DNA from: Agilicoccus flavus
Lineage (GTDB): Bacteria; Actinomycetota; Actinomycetes; Actinomycetales; Dermatophilaceae
Reading direction: 5' to 3'
Length of the DNA stretch: 64,000 bases
NCBI RefSeq assembly: GCF_014857905.1
Contig: NZ_JACYXE010000001.1
Location: 62,001-126,000, forward strand
Shown piece after piece: positions 1 to 10,152 of this stretch (position 1 is its first letter; each line of letters opens with the position of its first letter). A model generated the notes under the pieces. That model had not been told where the DNA came from. It searched no databases and saw nothing but the letters and a program-made list of their open reading frames with translations. The translations under genes and the position numbers were made by a program.

Positions 1-806
1 CCTGGGCGATCGGCGCCTACCCGCTGGCGATCATGTTCGGCCGCCGGGTGCACATCGACGTGCCCACCGCGATCTTCGGCGAGGAGAACGGGGGCCGCGA
101 CGTGGAGGAGACCCGCGGCCGCGCGCCCCGCTTCGGCACGGTCCTCCTCCTGCTGCTGCTGCCGCTGCTGCTCATCTCGCTCAACACCGTCGTCTCGACG
201 TTGCAGAAGGCGGGCACGCTGGCCGAGGACACGGGCTGGGGCGACGCACTCATCCTGCTCGGGCAGACGCCCATCGCCCTGCTCATCACGACGATCGTCG
301 CCATCGCGCTGCTCGCCCCGGGCCGCTTCTCGGTGGGACGCGCGAGCGACATCGCCGAGTCGGGCCTCGGCCCGGTCTGCTCGATCATCCTCATCACGGG
401 GGCCGGCGGCATGTTCGGCGGCGTCCTGCGCGCGAGCGGTATCGGGGAGTCGCTGACGACGTCGCTGTCGGGCCTCGGCCTCTCGCTCATCGTGCAGGCG
501 TTCCTTGTGTCGGCCGCGCTGCGCGTCGCGCAGGGCTCCGCCACCGTCGCGCTGACGACGACGGCCGGGCTCATCGCCACCCAGGTCGCGGCCGAGGGCC
601 TCGACGCCGTCCACATCGCGTGCCTCGTGTTCGCCATCGCCGGCGGCGCCACCGTCCTCGCCCACGTGAACGACTCCGGCTTCTGGCTCGTGAGCCGGTT
701 CTTCAACATGGACGTCAAGACGACCCTGAAGACGTGGACGGTCATCGAGACCGCTCTCGGCACGACGGTCTTCCTGCTCGCGTCCCTCGTCTGGGTCATC
801 GCCTGA
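1..806 (+). CDS. GntP-family gluconate:H+ symporter, C-terminal part (5' truncated by window)
   Basis: The reading frame is already open at base 3 and continues in frame through the first ATG at 33, so the gene begins outside the window; about 267 residues are visible. The fragment is mostly hydrophobic, with several membrane helices. It carries signatures of the gluconate permease family (GntP/GntT): a glycine-rich segment ITGAGGMFGGVLRASGIG, a polar helix GSATVALTTTAG, and a late NDSGFWLVSRF motif before the last helix. Known family members import gluconate or related sugar acids with protons at the cytoplasmic membrane. A hairpin terminator follows the stop. The exact substrate cannot be read from the fragment, and no gluconate kinase is visible here. 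Confidence 0.88.
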   Translation, partial: WAIGAYPLAIMFGRRVHIDVPTAIFGEENGGRDVEETRGRAPRFGTVLLLLLLPLLLISLNTVVSTLQKAGTLAEDTGWGDALILLGQTPIALLITTIVAIALLAPGRFSVGRASDIAESGLGPVCSIILITGAGGMFGGVLRASGIGESLTTSLSGLGLSLIVQAFLVSAALRVAQGSATVALTTTAGLIATQVAAEGLDAVHIACLVFAIAGGATVLAHVNDSGFWLVSRFFNMDVKTTLKTWTVIETALGTTVFLLASLVWVIA

Positions 807-824
807 CGCGCTCTGCCCCCCACC

Positions 825-861
825 GAAGGCCGCCCCGATCCCCGGATCGGAGGCGGCCTTC
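825..861 (+). terminator. Intrinsic terminator-like hairpin after the gntP-type gene
   Basis: The arms GAAGGCCGCC (825-834) and GGCGGCCTTC (852-861) form a perfect 10-bp inverted repeat around a 17-base loop that contains a smaller CCGATC..GATCGG dyad. It begins 18 bases after the stop at 806. There is no strong T tract, which is common for terminators in high-GC actinobacteria. Confidence 0.7.
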
Positions 862-912
862 GTCGTCGCGCGGATCGGCGGGCGGCCCGGGCTGGCCCGC
901 CGCCCCCGATCC

Positions 913-2508
913 GTGACAATCCTCTCCGTGATGGCTCTCGAACTCGTCGTCGCCCTGTGCGTCGCGATCCTGCTCGGCAGCGTCGTCGCGCAGCGCCTCG
1001 GCCTGCCGGCGCCGGTGATCCTCGTCGCCGCCGGCGCCCTGCTCACGCTCATCCCGCACCTTCGCGGCGTCGGCCTGCCGCCGGAGACGGCGCTGCTGAT
1101 CTTCCTGCCGCTGCTGCTGTACTGGGAGAGCCTGACGACCTCGCCCCGCGAGATCCGGCGCTTCCTGCGCGGCATCCTCCTCACCGGGACGTTGCTCGTC
1201 GTCGTGACCGCCGCCGCGGTGGCGTGCGTCCTGCACGCGCTCGGCGTCGACTGGGGCCCCGCCTGGATCGTCGGCGCCGCCCTCGCGCCGACCGACGCCA
1301 CCGCGGTCGCCGCGCTCGGCCGGGGCCTGGCGCGACGGAACAGCATCACGCTGCAGGCCGAGAGCCTCATCAACGACGGCACGGCCCTCGTCGTGTTCGC
1401 CCTGGCGCTCACCCTCGCGACCGGAGCGGAACCGATCACCGTCTCGCACACGGCCGGACTGTTCGCGGTGTCGTTCGGCGTCGGCATCCTCATCGGCCTC
1501 GGCGTCGGGTGGTTCGCCTACCAGTTGCGCCGGCACCTGAGCACCCCCGAGCACCTCAACCTCGCGTCGGTGCTCACGCCGTTCGTCGCCTACCTCGTGG
1601 CCGAGACCATCGAGGCGTCCGGGGTGCTCGCGGTCGTCACCGCCGGCCTGTACATGTCACAGGTCGCGCCGCGCATGGTCGCGGCGGAGGCCCGCGTGCA
1701 GGGCTCGGCCTTCTGGACCCTCGTGACGTTCGTGCTCAACGGGGCCCTGTTCGTGCTCATCGGTCTCCAACTGCCGGTGACGGTGCGCGAGCTGTCGACG
1801 GACACGATCGGGCACGCCGCCCTGCTCGTGCTCGCGACGTACGTGACGCTGCACGTCGTGCGGTTCGTGTTCCTCAACGTCTCGATCGGCCTCATCCGGC
1901 TCCTCGACCGCCGCCCCCGGCAGCGGCTGCTCCGCACGACCGCACGCGGGCGGGTCGTCAGCACGGTCGCGGCGTTCCGCGGCGGCATCTCGCTGGCCAT
2001 GGCGTTGTCGGTGCCGCCCACCCTGCCCGGCGCGGGCGGCGACTTCCCCGCCCGCGACCTCATCGTCTTCGTCACCGGCAGCGTGGTCGTGCTCTCGCTC
2101 GTCGTGCAGGGGTTCGCCCTGCCGCGCGTCATCCGCTGGGCGCGACTGCCCGCGGACACGTCCGTCGACCGCGAGCTGCGTCTCGCCCAGGTGAGCGCGA
2201 CGCAGGCCGCGCTCGACGCGCTGCCCGAGCTCGCCGAGGCGCACGGCGCGAGCGGAGAGGTCGTCGATCGGCTGCGCCTCGAGTACACCGACCACCTCGC
2301 CGCGATCGAGGCCGACGCCGACGACGATCCGGCGACGATGCTCTCGGCGCAGTACCGCGACCTGCGTCTTGGGCTCATCGCCCGGAAACGCGAGGCCGTG
2401 GTGCGCCTGCGCGACGACCGCACCATCGACGACACGGTGCTGCGGCGCGTCCAGTCGGTGCTCGACGCCGAGGAGGTGCGCCTCCGGGGGCCGGCGCAGC
2501 AGGAGTGA
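913..2508 (+). CDS. CPA1-family Na+(K+)/H+ antiporter
   Basis: A 531-residue protein with about a dozen hydrophobic helices over the first 400 residues and a charged cytoplasmic tail of about 110 residues. CPA1 signatures are visible: APTDATAVAALG near residue 125, ESLINDGTALVVF near residue 150, and FRGGISLAMALSVP late in the membrane domain. The family exchanges Na+ or K+ for protons at the cell membrane for pH and salt homeostasis; the aspartate of the NDGTA helix belongs to the ion site. The start is uncertain: GTG at 913 is given, but an in-frame ATG at 931 (MALELVVALC) lies just downstream and neither has a strong ribosome-binding site. It converges on ppsA with only four bases between the stop codons. 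Confidence 0.88.
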   Translation: MTILSVMALELVVALCVAILLGSVVAQRLGLPAPVILVAAGALLTLIPHLRGVGLPPETALLIFLPLLLYWESLTTSPREIRRFLRGILLTGTLLVVVTAAAVACVLHALGVDWGPAWIVGAALAPTDATAVAALGRGLARRNSITLQAESLINDGTALVVFALALTLATGAEPITVSHTAGLFAVSFGVGILIGLGVGWFAYQLRRHLSTPEHLNLASVLTPFVAYLVAETIEASGVLAVVTAGLYMSQVAPRMVAAEARVQGSAFWTLVTFVLNGALFVLIGLQLPVTVRELSTDTIGHAALLVLATYVTLHVVRFVFLNVSIGLIRLLDRRPRQRLLRTTARGRVVSTVAAFRGGISLAMALSVPPTLPGAGGDFPARDLIVFVTGSVVVLSLVVQGFALPRVIRWARLPADTSVDRELRLAQVSATQAALDALPELAEAHGASGEVVDRLRLEYTDHLAAIEADADDDPATMLSAQYRDLRLGLIARKREAVVRLRDDRTIDDTVLRRVQSVLDAEEVRLRGPAQQE

Positions 2509-2512
2509 GGCG

Positions 2513-4909
2513 TCAGCGCCGGGACAGGCGCATCCACGTGTCGACGACGGTGTCGGGGTTGAGCGACATCGTGTCGATGCCCTGGTCGAGCAGCCAGTCG
2601 GCCAGGTCCGGGTGGTCGCTCGGGCCCTGCCCGCAGATCCCGACGTACTTGTCGCGGGCCTTGCACGCCGAGATCGCCATGCCGATGAGCGCGCGCACGG
2701 CCGGGTCGCGCTCGTCGAACGACGCGGCGACGAGGCCGGAGTCGCGGTCGAGGCCGAGCGTGAGCTGGGTGAGGTCGTTGCTGCCGATCGAGAACCCGTC
2801 GAAGTGGTCGAGGAACGCGTCGGCGAGCACCGCGTTGCTCGGCAGCTCGCACATCATGACGACCTGGAGGTCGTTCTCGCCGCGGCGCAGGCCGTACTTC
2901 GCGAGGAGGTCGATGACGCCCTCGGCCTCGGCGACGGTCCGCACGAACGGGATCATGATCTTGACGTTCGTCAGGCCCATCTCGTCGCGCACGTACCGCA
3001 GCGCCTCGCACTCCATCGCGAAGCAGTCCTCGAAGTCGCTCGAGAGGTACCGCGACGCGCCGCGGTAGCCGAGCATCGGGTTCTCCTCGTGCGGCTCGTA
3101 GCCCTCGCCGCCGAGGAGGTTGGCGTACTCGTTCGACTTGAAGTCGGACATGCGGACGATGACGGGCTTCGGCGCGAACGCGGCCGCGATCGTGGCGACG
3201 CCCTCGGCGACCCGGCGGACGAAGAACGAGCGGGGGTCGTCGTAGGCGGTGATCGCCTCGGCCACCTGTGACTTGAGGGGCTCCTCGAGGGAGTCGAACT
3301 CGAGCAGGGCCCGCGGGTGGATGCCGATCTGGCGGTTGATGATGAACTCCAGGCGGGCCAGGCCCACGCCCGCGTTGGGCAGCTTCGAGAACGAGAACGC
3401 CTGGTCGGGGGTGCCGACGTTCATCATCAGGCCCACGCCCACCTCGGGCATGGCGTCGAGCTCGGTCGTCACGACCTCGAAGTCGAGGACGCCCTCGTAG
3501 ACGAAGCCCGTGTCGCCCTCGGCGCACGAGACGGTCACCTCGCGGCCGTCGGCGAGCTCGCGCGTGGCGCGCCCCGTGCCGACGACGGCGGGGATACCCA
3601 GCTCACGGGCGATGATCGCGGCGTGGCACGTGCGGCCGCCCCGGTTGGTGACGATCGCGCTCGCGCGCTTCATGATCGGCTCCCAGTCGGGGTCGGTCAT
3701 GTCGGCCACGAGGACGTCGCCGGGCGTGAACGAGGCCATGTCGTCGATCGACGACAGCACCCGGACCTTGCCCGCGCCGATCTTCTGCCCGATGGCCCGG
3801 CCCTCGATGAGGACGTCCTTGCCGCCGGCGGCCGCGGTCATGCGGAACCGCTCGAGGCGGCCGGCGCTCGCGCGCGACTGCACGGTCTCGGGGCGGGCCT
3901 GGAGGATGTACAGGAGGCCGTCGTTGCCGTCCTTGCCCCACTCGATGTCCATGGGGCGCCCGTAGTGGTCCTCGATGACGACGGCGAGGCGCGCGAGCTC
4001 GGTGACTTCGTCGTCGGTGAGGGACAGCACGGTCCGGTCGGCCTCGGGGACGTCGACGAACTCCGTCGTGCGGCCCACGGTGCGGTCCTGGGTGTAGACC
4101 ATCTTCGTCGCCTTGCCGCCGAGCCCCCGCTTGAGGACGGCGGCGCGGCCCGCGCGCAACGCGGGCTTGTAGACGTAGAACTCGTCGGGGTTGACGGCGC
4201 CCTGGACGACGGCCTCCCCGAGGCCGTAGCTCGACGTGACGAAGACCGCGTCGGTGAAGCCCGACTCGGTGTCCATCGTGAACATGACGCCGGAGGCGCC
4301 GACGTCGGAGCGGACCATGCGCTGCACGCCGGCGGACAGGGCGACGGCGTCGTGCTCGAACGAGTGGTGCACGCGGTAGGCGATGGCGCGGTCGTTGTAG
4401 AGGGAGGCGAAGACCTCCCGGATGGCCGTGAGCACGGCGTCGATGCCGCGAACGTTGAGGAACGTCTCCTGCTGGCCGGCGAACGACGCGTCGGGCAGGT
4501 CCTCGGCGGTCGCCGAGCTGCGCACCGCGAACGACGGCTCGCCCTCGCCGTCGTAGCCCTGCACGAGGGTGTCGTAGGCGGCGCGGATGTCGGCCTCGAG
4601 GTCGGGCGGGAAGTCCTGCGCGACGACGAGCTCGCGGATGCTCTTGCCCACGCGAGCGAGCTCGGTGACGTCGTCGGTGTCGAGGCCCGAGAGCTCGCCG
4701 CTGATCCGCTCGGCGAGGCCGGTCTCGCCGATGAACCGGCGGTACGCGTCGGCCGTCGTCGCGAAGCCGTCGGGGACGCGCACGCCGAGCCCGGCGAGGT
4801 TGCTCACCATCTCGCCGAGGGAGGAGTTCTTGCCCCCCACGGCCTCCAGGTCGGCGAGCCCCAGCTCCGCGAACCACCGGACGTTGTCGTGCGCGTGCGT
4901 CTCGCTCAT
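2513..4909 (-). CDS. ppsA: Phosphoenolpyruvate synthase (pyruvate, water dikinase)
   Basis: This 798-residue protein converts pyruvate, ATP and water to PEP, AMP and phosphate, allowing gluconeogenesis from three-carbon compounds. An N-terminal ATP-binding domain begins with [14 protein letters not shown]. The mobile phosphohistidine domain contains [14 protein letters not shown], with the catalytic His near residue 429. The C-terminal PEP/pyruvate barrel shows [28 protein letters not shown] and the cysteine motif [11 protein letters not shown]. Length matches the E. coli enzyme (about 792). The ATG at 4909 is chosen because it sits in an ATGA overlap with the stop of the upstream ppsR, indicating translational coupling; longer in-frame extensions upstream are ppsR in another frame. 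Confidence 0.96.
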   Translation of the reverse strand: MSETHAHDNVRWFAELGLADLEAVGGKNSSLGEMVSNLAGLGVRVPDGFATTADAYRRFIGETGLAERISGELSGLDTDDVTELARVGKSIRELVVAQDFPPDLEADIRAAYDTLVQGYDGEGEPSFAVRSSATAEDLPDASFAGQQETFLNVRGIDAVLTAIREVFASLYNDRAIAYRVHHSFEHDAVALSAGVQRMVRSDVGASGVMFTMDTESGFTDAVFVTSSYGLGEAVVQGAVNPDEFYVYKPALRAGRAAVLKRGLGGKATKMVYTQDRTVGRTTEFVDVPEADRTVLSLTDDEVTELARLAVVIEDHYGRPMDIEWGKDGNDGLLYILQARPETVQSRASAGRLERFRMTAAAGGKDVLIEGRAIGQKIGAGKVRVLSSIDDMASFTPGDVLVADMTDPDWEPIMKRASAIVTNRGGRTCHAAIIARELGIPAVVGTGRATRELADGREVTVSCAEGDTGFVYEGVLDFEVVTTELDAMPEVGVGLMMNVGTPDQAFSFSKLPNAGVGLARLEFIINRQIGIHPRALLEFDSLEEPLKSQVAEAITAYDDPRSFFVRRVAEGVATIAAAFAPKPVIVRMSDFKSNEYANLLGGEGYEPHEENPMLGYRGASRYLSSDFEDCFAMECEALRYVRDEMGLTNVKIMIPFVRTVAEAEGVIDLLAKYGLRRGENDLQVVMMCELPSNAVLADAFLDHFDGFSIGSNDLTQLTLGLDRDSGLVAASFDERDPAVRALIGMAISACKARDKYVGICGQGPSDHPDLADWLLDQGIDTMSLNPDTVVDTWMRLSRR

Positions 4910-5766
4910 CTGCCAACCTTCGTCTTGTCGGTACGGGCGCCGTGCAGCCCCTGGAGGATGACGGTCGACATCTCCTCCACGGACATCGCGGACGAATTGA
5001 TCGCCGGGATGCGGTGTGTGCGGAACATCGCCTCCGCCCGGCGGAGCTCGTAGGTGCACTGCTCCATCGACGCGTACGTCGAGTTGGGGCGCCGCTCCTG
5101 GCGCACCTGGCTCAGGCGGGCGGGCGTCGACAGGATCCCGAAGCACCGGTCGCGCAGGTCCTTGACGGGGCGCGGCAGGTCGGTGCTGTCGAGGTCCTCG
5201 GGGACGAGGGGGTAGTTGGCGACGTTAAGCCCGTGCTGCAGCGCGAGGTACATCGTCGTCGGGGTCTTCCCGCACCGTGACGGCGCGAGGAGGATGACGT
5301 CGGCCCGGTCGAGGGCGCGCAGGCTCTGCCCGTCGTCGTGCTCGATGGCGTACTCGATGGCCGCCATGCGCGAGTTGTACCGCTTGACGTCGCCCACGCC
5401 GTGGAGCTTGGCGGTGACGTGGGCGCCCGGCCGGCCGAGGACCTCCTCGACCCGGCCCATGTGCATGTCGAAGAAGTCGATGACCGGGGCGCGCGTCCTG
5501 TGCAGGATGTCGCGGATCTCGGCGTTGACCGTCGTCGTGAAGACGAGCGGGGTGACCGGCCCGTCCATCGCCTCGTCGAGGGTCGCCACCACCCGGCGGG
5601 CGTGCTCGGCGGTCGTGATGAACGGGATGAGCTGCCGGTCGAAGACGAGGTCCGGGAACTGGATGAGCATGGCGTTGCCCATCGTCTCCGCGCTGATGCC
5701 CGTGCTGTCCGAGAGGAAGAACACGGGCACGGCCGAGGCGACGGCCACGTCGCCGGTCGAGGTCAT
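4906..5766 (-). CDS. ppsR: PEP synthase regulatory protein (bifunctional kinase/pyrophosphorylase, DUF299)
   Basis: A 286-residue protein of the family that inactivates PEP synthase by ADP-dependent phosphorylation of a threonine beside the catalytic histidine, and reactivates it by phosphate-dependent removal. The N-terminus [15 protein letters not shown] and the P-loop-like [15 protein letters not shown] near residue 160 are hallmarks of the family. The gene overlaps ppsA by four bases (ATGA), so regulator and target are made from one transcript. This kinase is known as the partner of PEP synthase or of the related pyruvate phosphate dikinase; the neighbour here is clearly the synthase type. 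Confidence 0.95.
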   Translation of the reverse strand: MTSTGDVAVASAVPVFFLSDSTGISAETMGNAMLIQFPDLVFDRQLIPFITTAEHARRVVATLDEAMDGPVTPLVFTTTVNAEIRDILHRTRAPVIDFFDMHMGRVEEVLGRPGAHVTAKLHGVGDVKRYNSRMAAIEYAIEHDDGQSLRALDRADVILLAPSRCGKTPTTMYLALQHGLNVANYPLVPEDLDSTDLPRPVKDLRDRCFGILSTPARLSQVRQERRPNSTYASMEQCTYELRRAEAMFRTHRIPAINSSAMSVEEMSTVILQGLHGARTDKTKVGR

Positions 5767-5836
5767 GGGGGCATCCTCGCCGGTCCGGGGTGCTTCACGC
5801 CAGTCGCGACCACGGAAGGGCCGCCGGAGACGCGCG

Positions 5837-6358
5837 TCAGCGGCCGGTGCCGCCGTAGACGACCGCCTCGCCCTCGGAGGTGTCGAGCCCGAACGCGGTG
5901 TGCACCGCGCGCACGGCCTCGTCGAGCTGGTCGTCGCGGGTGACGACGGAGATGCGGATCTCGGACGTCGAGATCATCTCGATGTTGACGCCCGCCTCGG
6001 ACAGCGCCCGGAAGAACGTCGCGCTCACGCCCGGGTTGGAGCGCATGCCGGCGCCGACGAGCGACAGCTTGCCGATGTGGTCGTCGTACTGCAGCGACTC
6101 GAACCCGATGGCCTCGCGCACCCGGTCGAGGGCCTGGACGACCCGCTGGCCGTCGGTGCTCGAGAGCGTGAAGGAGATGTCGGTGCGGCCGGTCTCGGCC
6201 GCCGAGACGTTCTGCACGATCATGTCGATGTTCGCCTCGGACTCGGCGACGACGCGGAAGATCTCGGCCGCCTTGCCCGGGCTGTCGGGGACCCCGACGA
6301 CCGTGACCTTGGCCTCGCTGCGGTCGTGCGCGACGCCGGCGATGATGGGGGCCTCCAC
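5837..6358 (-). CDS. lysC: Aspartate kinase beta subunit from internal in-frame start
   Basis: A GTG codon at 6358-6356 inside lysC is preceded by a near-consensus Shine-Dalgarno sequence, AGAAGGAG (complement of 6364-6371), with five bases between AAGGAG and the start. Translation from here yields about 173 residues covering exactly the two ACT domains, beginning [18 protein letters not shown]. In Corynebacterium glutamicum and Bacillus the beta subunit of the alpha2-beta2 aspartokinase arises from the same kind of internal start at the same place. Use of this start is inferred from family knowledge plus the unusually good site. Confidence 0.8.
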   Translation of the reverse strand: MEAPIIAGVAHDRSEAKVTVVGVPDSPGKAAEIFRVVAESEANIDMIVQNVSAAETGRTDISFTLSSTDGQRVVQALDRVREAIGFESLQYDDHIGKLSLVGAGMRSNPGVSATFFRALSEAGVNIEMISTSEIRISVVTRDDQLDEAVRAVHTAFGLDTSEGEAVVYGGTGR

Positions 6359-7108
6359 GGCAACTCCTTCTACTGGCTGGTCGGTGATGAGCGTGCCGTT
6401 CTTGTGGGAGAACGACGACCGGACGTGGATCGGGATGTCGAAGCGGCGCGCGTACTCGACGCAGCGCAGCATGAGGATCTTCGCGCCGTTGGCGGCCATC
6501 TCGAGCATCTCGTCGGTCGAGAGACGCTCCAGGCGGCGCGCGGTGGGCACGATCCGCGGATCCGCCGTGAAGACGCCGTCGACGTCGGTGTAGATCTCGC
6601 ACACGTCGGCGTGCAGGGCGGCGGCGAGCGCGACGGCGGTCGTGTCCGACCCCCCGCGGCCGAGGGTCGTGATGTTCTTCGTCGTCTGCGAGACGCCCTG
6701 GAAGCCGGCGACGATCGCGATGTGCCCCTCGTCGAGCGCGCTGCGGATGCGGCCCGGGGTGACGTCGATGATGCGGGCCTTGCCGTGGACCTCGTCGGTG
6801 ATGACGCCGGCCTGGCTGCCCGTGAAGGACTGGGCGGTGTGGCCGAGGGAGGCGATGGCCATGGCGAGCACCGCCATCGAGATGCGCTCGCCGGCCGTGA
6901 GGAGCATGTCGAGCTCTCGGGCCGGCGGGAGCGGGCTGACCTGCTCGGCGAGGTCGAGGAGGTCGTCGGTCGTGTCGCCCATCGCGGAGACGACGACGAC
7001 GACCTCGTGGCCCGCGCGCCGCGTCTCGACGATCCGGCGCGCGACGCGCTTGACGCTCTCGGCGTCGGCGACCGACGAACCACCGTACTTCTGGACGACG
7101 AGACTCAC
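5837..7108 (-). CDS. lysC: Aspartate kinase (alpha subunit)
   Basis: This 423-residue enzyme phosphorylates L-aspartate, the first step toward lysine/diaminopimelate, threonine, methionine and isoleucine. The kinase domain starts with KYGGSSVAD and contains FTGSQAGV, the [16 protein letters not shown] motif and [15 protein letters not shown]. Two ACT domains fill the last 160 residues ([19 protein letters not shown] and [20 protein letters not shown]), the site of feedback control by lysine and threonine in actinobacterial enzymes. GTG at 7108 gives the length expected for the corynebacterial type (about 421). An internal start for a separate beta subunit is described in its own entry. asd, the usual next gene, is not adjacent: ppsR follows after 70 bases. 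Confidence 0.96.
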   Translation of the reverse strand: MSLVVQKYGGSSVADAESVKRVARRIVETRRAGHEVVVVVSAMGDTTDDLLDLAEQVSPLPPARELDMLLTAGERISMAVLAMAIASLGHTAQSFTGSQAGVITDEVHGKARIIDVTPGRIRSALDEGHIAIVAGFQGVSQTTKNITTLGRGGSDTTAVALAAALHADVCEIYTDVDGVFTADPRIVPTARRLERLSTDEMLEMAANGAKILMLRCVEYARRFDIPIHVRSSFSHKNGTLITDQPVEGVAVEAPIIAGVAHDRSEAKVTVVGVPDSPGKAAEIFRVVAESEANIDMIVQNVSAAETGRTDISFTLSSTDGQRVVQALDRVREAIGFESLQYDDHIGKLSLVGAGMRSNPGVSATFFRALSEAGVNIEMISTSEIRISVVTRDDQLDEAVRAVHTAFGLDTSEGEAVVYGGTGR

Positions 7109-7330
7109 GAGCGACTCCGTTGATTCCGGGTGATGGCCGGGTGACACGGCCCGGCCGGGGCACCGGCGAGGCCGCTGCCGAGTGTAGTGGTCCCGCCGGG
7201 CCGGGCCGGTGTCGCTCATATCCCGGACCCACGCCCGTCCGGGCCGGGTCCGGCGCGGTTTCAGGGCGATCGGCGCTCGACGCGAGTAGCCTGGCCACCA
7301 GGGGCAATTCGCCGGCGGAGGGGAGATCCG

Positions 7331-8314
7331 ATGAGCGTGTCGACGGTCCGGGGGGCGCACGCCGCCGACCCGACGCCCGGGCTGGAGGCCCACGACCTGT
7401 CGCGCGCGTTCGGCGACGTCCGCGCCCTCGACCACGTCGACCTCGTCGTGCCGCGCGGCGGCGTGACGGCCCTCGTCGGACCCAACGGCTGCGGCAAGAC
7501 GAGCCTCATGCTCGTGCTCGCGTCGCTGCTCTCGCCCGACACGGGGCACGTGCGGGTCCTCGGCGTCGACCCCGCGAAGGACCCGCGGGGCGTGCGGCGG
7601 CTGCTCGGCTGGATGCCCGACGGGTTCGGCACCTTCGAGGCGCTGACCGTGCGGGAGGTGCTGCGGACCATGGCGGGCGCCCACGGCCTCGGCGCGGGAG
7701 CGGCCCGCCCGCGCGTCGAGGAGCTGCTGCACACACTGCGCCTCGACCCGCTCGCCGACCGTCCCGCCCGCGTGCTCTCCCGGGGGCAGAAGCAGCGCCT
7801 CGGGCTCGCCCAGGCGATGGTCCACTCGCCGCAGGTGCTCGTCCTCGACGAACCGGCCTCCGGGCTCGACCCGCGCAGTCGCCTCGAACTGCGCGACACG
7901 GTGCGCGCGCTCGCGGCCGGCGGGGTCACGGTCCTCGTGTCGAGCCACATCCTCGACGAGCTCGAGGAGATGTGCGACCGCGCCGTCGTCATGGACGCCG
8001 GCCGGGTCGTCGCCTCGCACGACCTCACCGCCGCCCCGGCCCTGCTGCGGTGGCGGGTGGGTTCCCTCGACGTCGAGGCGCTGCGCGCCGTGCTCGCGGC
8101 CCGCGGCATCGAGGCGACCGACGTCCCCTCCCCCGACGGCGACTGGGGCCGCCGGGGCGCCCTCGACGTCGACGTGGCCGACGAGGCCGACGCCCACGCA
8201 CTGCTGCGGCTGCTCGTCGACCACGACGTCCCCGTCTTCACCTTCGGCCCCGCCACGACCGGCGGCCGCCTCGAGGCCATGTACCTGTCCGCGACCCGGG
8301 AGGAGCGCTCATGA
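7331..8314 (+). CDS. ABC transporter ATP-binding protein (ABC-2 / drug-exporter type)
   Basis: A 327-residue cytoplasmic ATPase with Walker A GPNGCGKT at residues 50-57, signature [13 protein letters not shown], Walker [14 protein letters not shown] and a switch-histidine region [16 protein letters not shown]-terminal extension of about 100 residues after the nucleotide-binding domain is typical of ABC-2 exporter ATPases. ATG at 7331 is chosen for the purine-rich GGAGGGGAGA just upstream. The next gene, its membrane partner, overlaps by four bases (ATGA at 8311). The pair sits between lysC and the recR/DUF5063 genes, which are often closer together in actinobacteria. The substrate is unknown. 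Confidence 0.92.
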   Translation: MSVSTVRGAHAADPTPGLEAHDLSRAFGDVRALDHVDLVVPRGGVTALVGPNGCGKTSLMLVLASLLSPDTGHVRVLGVDPAKDPRGVRRLLGWMPDGFGTFEALTVREVLRTMAGAHGLGAGAARPRVEELLHTLRLDPLADRPARVLSRGQKQRLGLAQAMVHSPQVLVLDEPASGLDPRSRLELRDTVRALAAGGVTVLVSSHILDELEEMCDRAVVMDAGRVVASHDLTAAPALLRWRVGSLDVEALRAVLAARGIEATDVPSPDGDWGRRGALDVDVADEADAHALLRLLVDHDVPVFTFGPATTGGRLEAMYLSATREERS

Positions 8315-9438
8315 GCGGCGATCGGGGGCGGCTGCGGGAGCGGCCGACGAGCGGGGCGCCGGACGCGCCGACGACGCGCTCGGGCCGGAGCCCCGCCCAG
8401 TCCTGGGCGGCGATCCGCCTGGTCGCGGGGCTGGAGCTACGGCAACGCATCCGCACGTCGCGGTGGTACCTCGTGCTCGCCGTGTGGGTGATCGCCGTGT
8501 ACGGCGTCGTGCTCCTCGGCTGGTTCGCGACGAGCGAGTCGACGTCGGACGAACGGGGGGTCGTCCTCTACAGCATGACGACGTTCGTCGTCCTCGGCTT
8601 CGGGCTCCTCGTCGTGCCGGCCCTCACGGCCACGTCGATCAACGGCGACCGTGACCGCGGGGTGCTCGCCACCCTCCAGGTGACCCAGCTCGGGCCCGCC
8701 GAACTCGTCCTCGGCAAGCTCCTCGCCGCCTGGGCGCTGGCGGGCCTCTTCCTCCTCGTCGCCGCCCCCGTGTACGTGTTCACGCTGGTCACGGGCGCGG
8801 TCGGCCCGCTGCGGGCGCTCGGCGCGCTGCTCGTCCTCGCGGTCTGCCTCGCCGTGTTCTGCGCGGTGGGGCTGGCGTGCTCGGCGTGGACGGCGCGCAC
8901 CGTCTCCTCCGTCGTCCTCACCTACCTCGCCGTCGCGGGCCTCGGGCTCGTCACGGTCATCCTCTTCGGGCTCCTCCTGCCGAGGACCGCCGTGGAGACC
9001 GACCGCCAGGTCTGGACCATGACCGATGACCAGGGCCAACGGTGCGTCCTGCAGACGCAGCGGCGGGAGGACCTGCACACCGAGCGGGTCTGGTGGCTGC
9101 TCGCGCCCAACCCGTTCGTCGTCGTCGCCGACGCCGCGCCCGCGCTGCCGGCGAACGAGAACCAGACGGCGTTCGACCCGCTGCAGGCCATCAGCACCGG
9201 CGTCCGCCTGGCCCGCATCGGTCCGGCCGAGGGCGCCCTCGACGAGTGCTGGAGCGAACTGCCCGTCCTGCGCGAGGGCGAGGCCGTCGAGGACGCGACT
9301 CGGGTCGCCCAGGCCGGCCCGGTGTGGCCCCTCGGGCTCGGGGCGCTGGTGCTGCTCGGCGTCGGCTCCACCGCGGTGGCGATCCGCCGCACGCGGACCC
9401 CGGTCCACCGCCTGCCCCGCGACGTCCGCATCGCCTGA
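8311..9438 (+). CDS. ABC-2 type transporter permease
   Basis: A 375-residue membrane protein translationally coupled to the upstream ATPase. After a polar N-terminus of about 40 residues come a first membrane helix (WYLVLAVWVIAVYGVVLLG) and at least five more hydrophobic segments. A large extracytoplasmic loop lies at about residues 235-330, before the last helix; it has three cysteines (CVLQTQ and DECWSEL regions). The segment around SINGDRDRGVLATLQVTQLG matches the cytoplasmic element common in ABC-2 permeases. With the preceding gene it should form a homodimeric exporter at the cell membrane; the cargo cannot be predicted. Confidence 0.85.
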   Translation: MSGDRGRLRERPTSGAPDAPTTRSGRSPAQSWAAIRLVAGLELRQRIRTSRWYLVLAVWVIAVYGVVLLGWFATSESTSDERGVVLYSMTTFVVLGFGLLVVPALTATSINGDRDRGVLATLQVTQLGPAELVLGKLLAAWALAGLFLLVAAPVYVFTLVTGAVGPLRALGALLVLAVCLAVFCAVGLACSAWTARTVSSVVLTYLAVAGLGLVTVILFGLLLPRTAVETDRQVWTMTDDQGQRCVLQTQRREDLHTERVWWLLAPNPFVVVADAAPALPANENQTAFDPLQAISTGVRLARIGPAEGALDECWSELPVLREGEAVEDATRVAQAGPVWPLGLGALVLLGVGSTAVAIRRTRTPVHRLPRDVRIA

Positions 9439-9451
9439 GCACCGGGTTCCG

Positions 9452-9495
9452 GGCGGGGCGCCGCCAGGCGGGCACCGCCGGGGCCGCGCCCCGCC
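9452..9495. terminator. Hairpin between convergent ABC permease and DUF5063 genes
   Basis: GGCGGGGCGC (9452-9461) and its exact complement GCGCCCCGCC (9486-9495) flank a 24-base loop in the gap between the convergent stop codons at 9438 and 9499. It is placed to act in both directions. Confidence 0.5.
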
Positions 9496-9498
9496 GCC

Positions 9499-10152
9499 TC
9501 AGGGCAGGAGCGCGTCGAACTGCGCCTCGGCGACGAGGTCGTCGTCGGCGTCGAGGCGGATGTGCGAGATGACCGACTGCAGGACGCGCACCGCGCTCGC
9601 GGCGCGGCCACCCCACGACGACAGGTAGCTGAACTGCCACCACCACAGGGCCTCGCTGTAGCGGCCCTCCGCGTGGTGTCGCAGGCCGTGGACGAGGGCG
9701 GCGGCGATCTCGGCGAGGTCGCCGGAGACCTGGGCGCCGCTCACCTCGGTGCTCGTCAGCGGGTCGACGACCTCCGCGTAGTCGTCGAGGCCGGTGAACA
9801 GGATGGCGAGGTCGTTGCGCAGCCGCTCGGCGTCGTCGTCGCTGCCCAGGTCGGGCTCGAAGCGCTGCGCCGGGACGACGTCGGTGATCGCCCCGAGCCG
9901 CGCGCCGGTGACGAGCACCTGGGACGTGGCGAGCAGCAGCAACGGGATCGCCGTCTCGGGCTGCTCCCCCGCCGCGACCTGGCGGACGACGGTGAGGAAC
10001 GCGCGGGCCTCCACGGCGGTCTCGTCGCCGAGGACGACGAGGTCGGCGGGCACGTCGGCCCGGACGTCGGCGGGCGTCGCCTCGACGACGGCGTTCAGGG
10101 AGCGCTCCGCCGGCTCGTCGCCGCGGTCGATGGCATCGGAGTCGTCATGCAT
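9499..10152 (-). CDS. DUF5063 domain-containing protein encoded with recR
   Basis: A 217-residue acidic, soluble, mostly helical protein with no signal peptide or membrane segment. A notable aromatic stretch, [21 protein letters not shown], lies near the C-terminus. The protein matches the actinobacterial DUF5063 family that commonly follows recR; no biochemical role is known to me. Its ATG at 10152 lies inside the last codons of recR (8-base overlap), so the two are translationally coupled, which suggests but does not prove a link to recombination or repair. Confidence 0.82.
   Translation of the reverse strand: MHDDSDAIDRGDEPAERSLNAVVEATPADVRADVPADLVVLGDETAVEARAFLTVVRQVAAGEQPETAIPLLLLATSQVLVTGARLGAITDVVPAQRFEPDLGSDDDAERLRNDLAILFTGLDDYAEVVDPLTSTEVSGAQVSGDLAEIAAALVHGLRHHAEGRYSEALWWWQFSYLSSWGGRAASAVRVLQSVISHIRLDADDDLVAEAQFDALLP

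Noticed and set aside
2369-6593. Long plus-strand frames opposite ppsA, ppsR and lysC.
   Set aside because: They are antisense shadows: Arg/Val/Asp-rich translations with no family resemblance, opposite clearly real enzymes.
7109-8224. An N-terminal extension of the aspartate kinase frame on the minus strand.
   Set aside because: It lies under the ABC ATPase gene on the other strand; the kinase family starts at the KYGGSS element just after GTG 7108.
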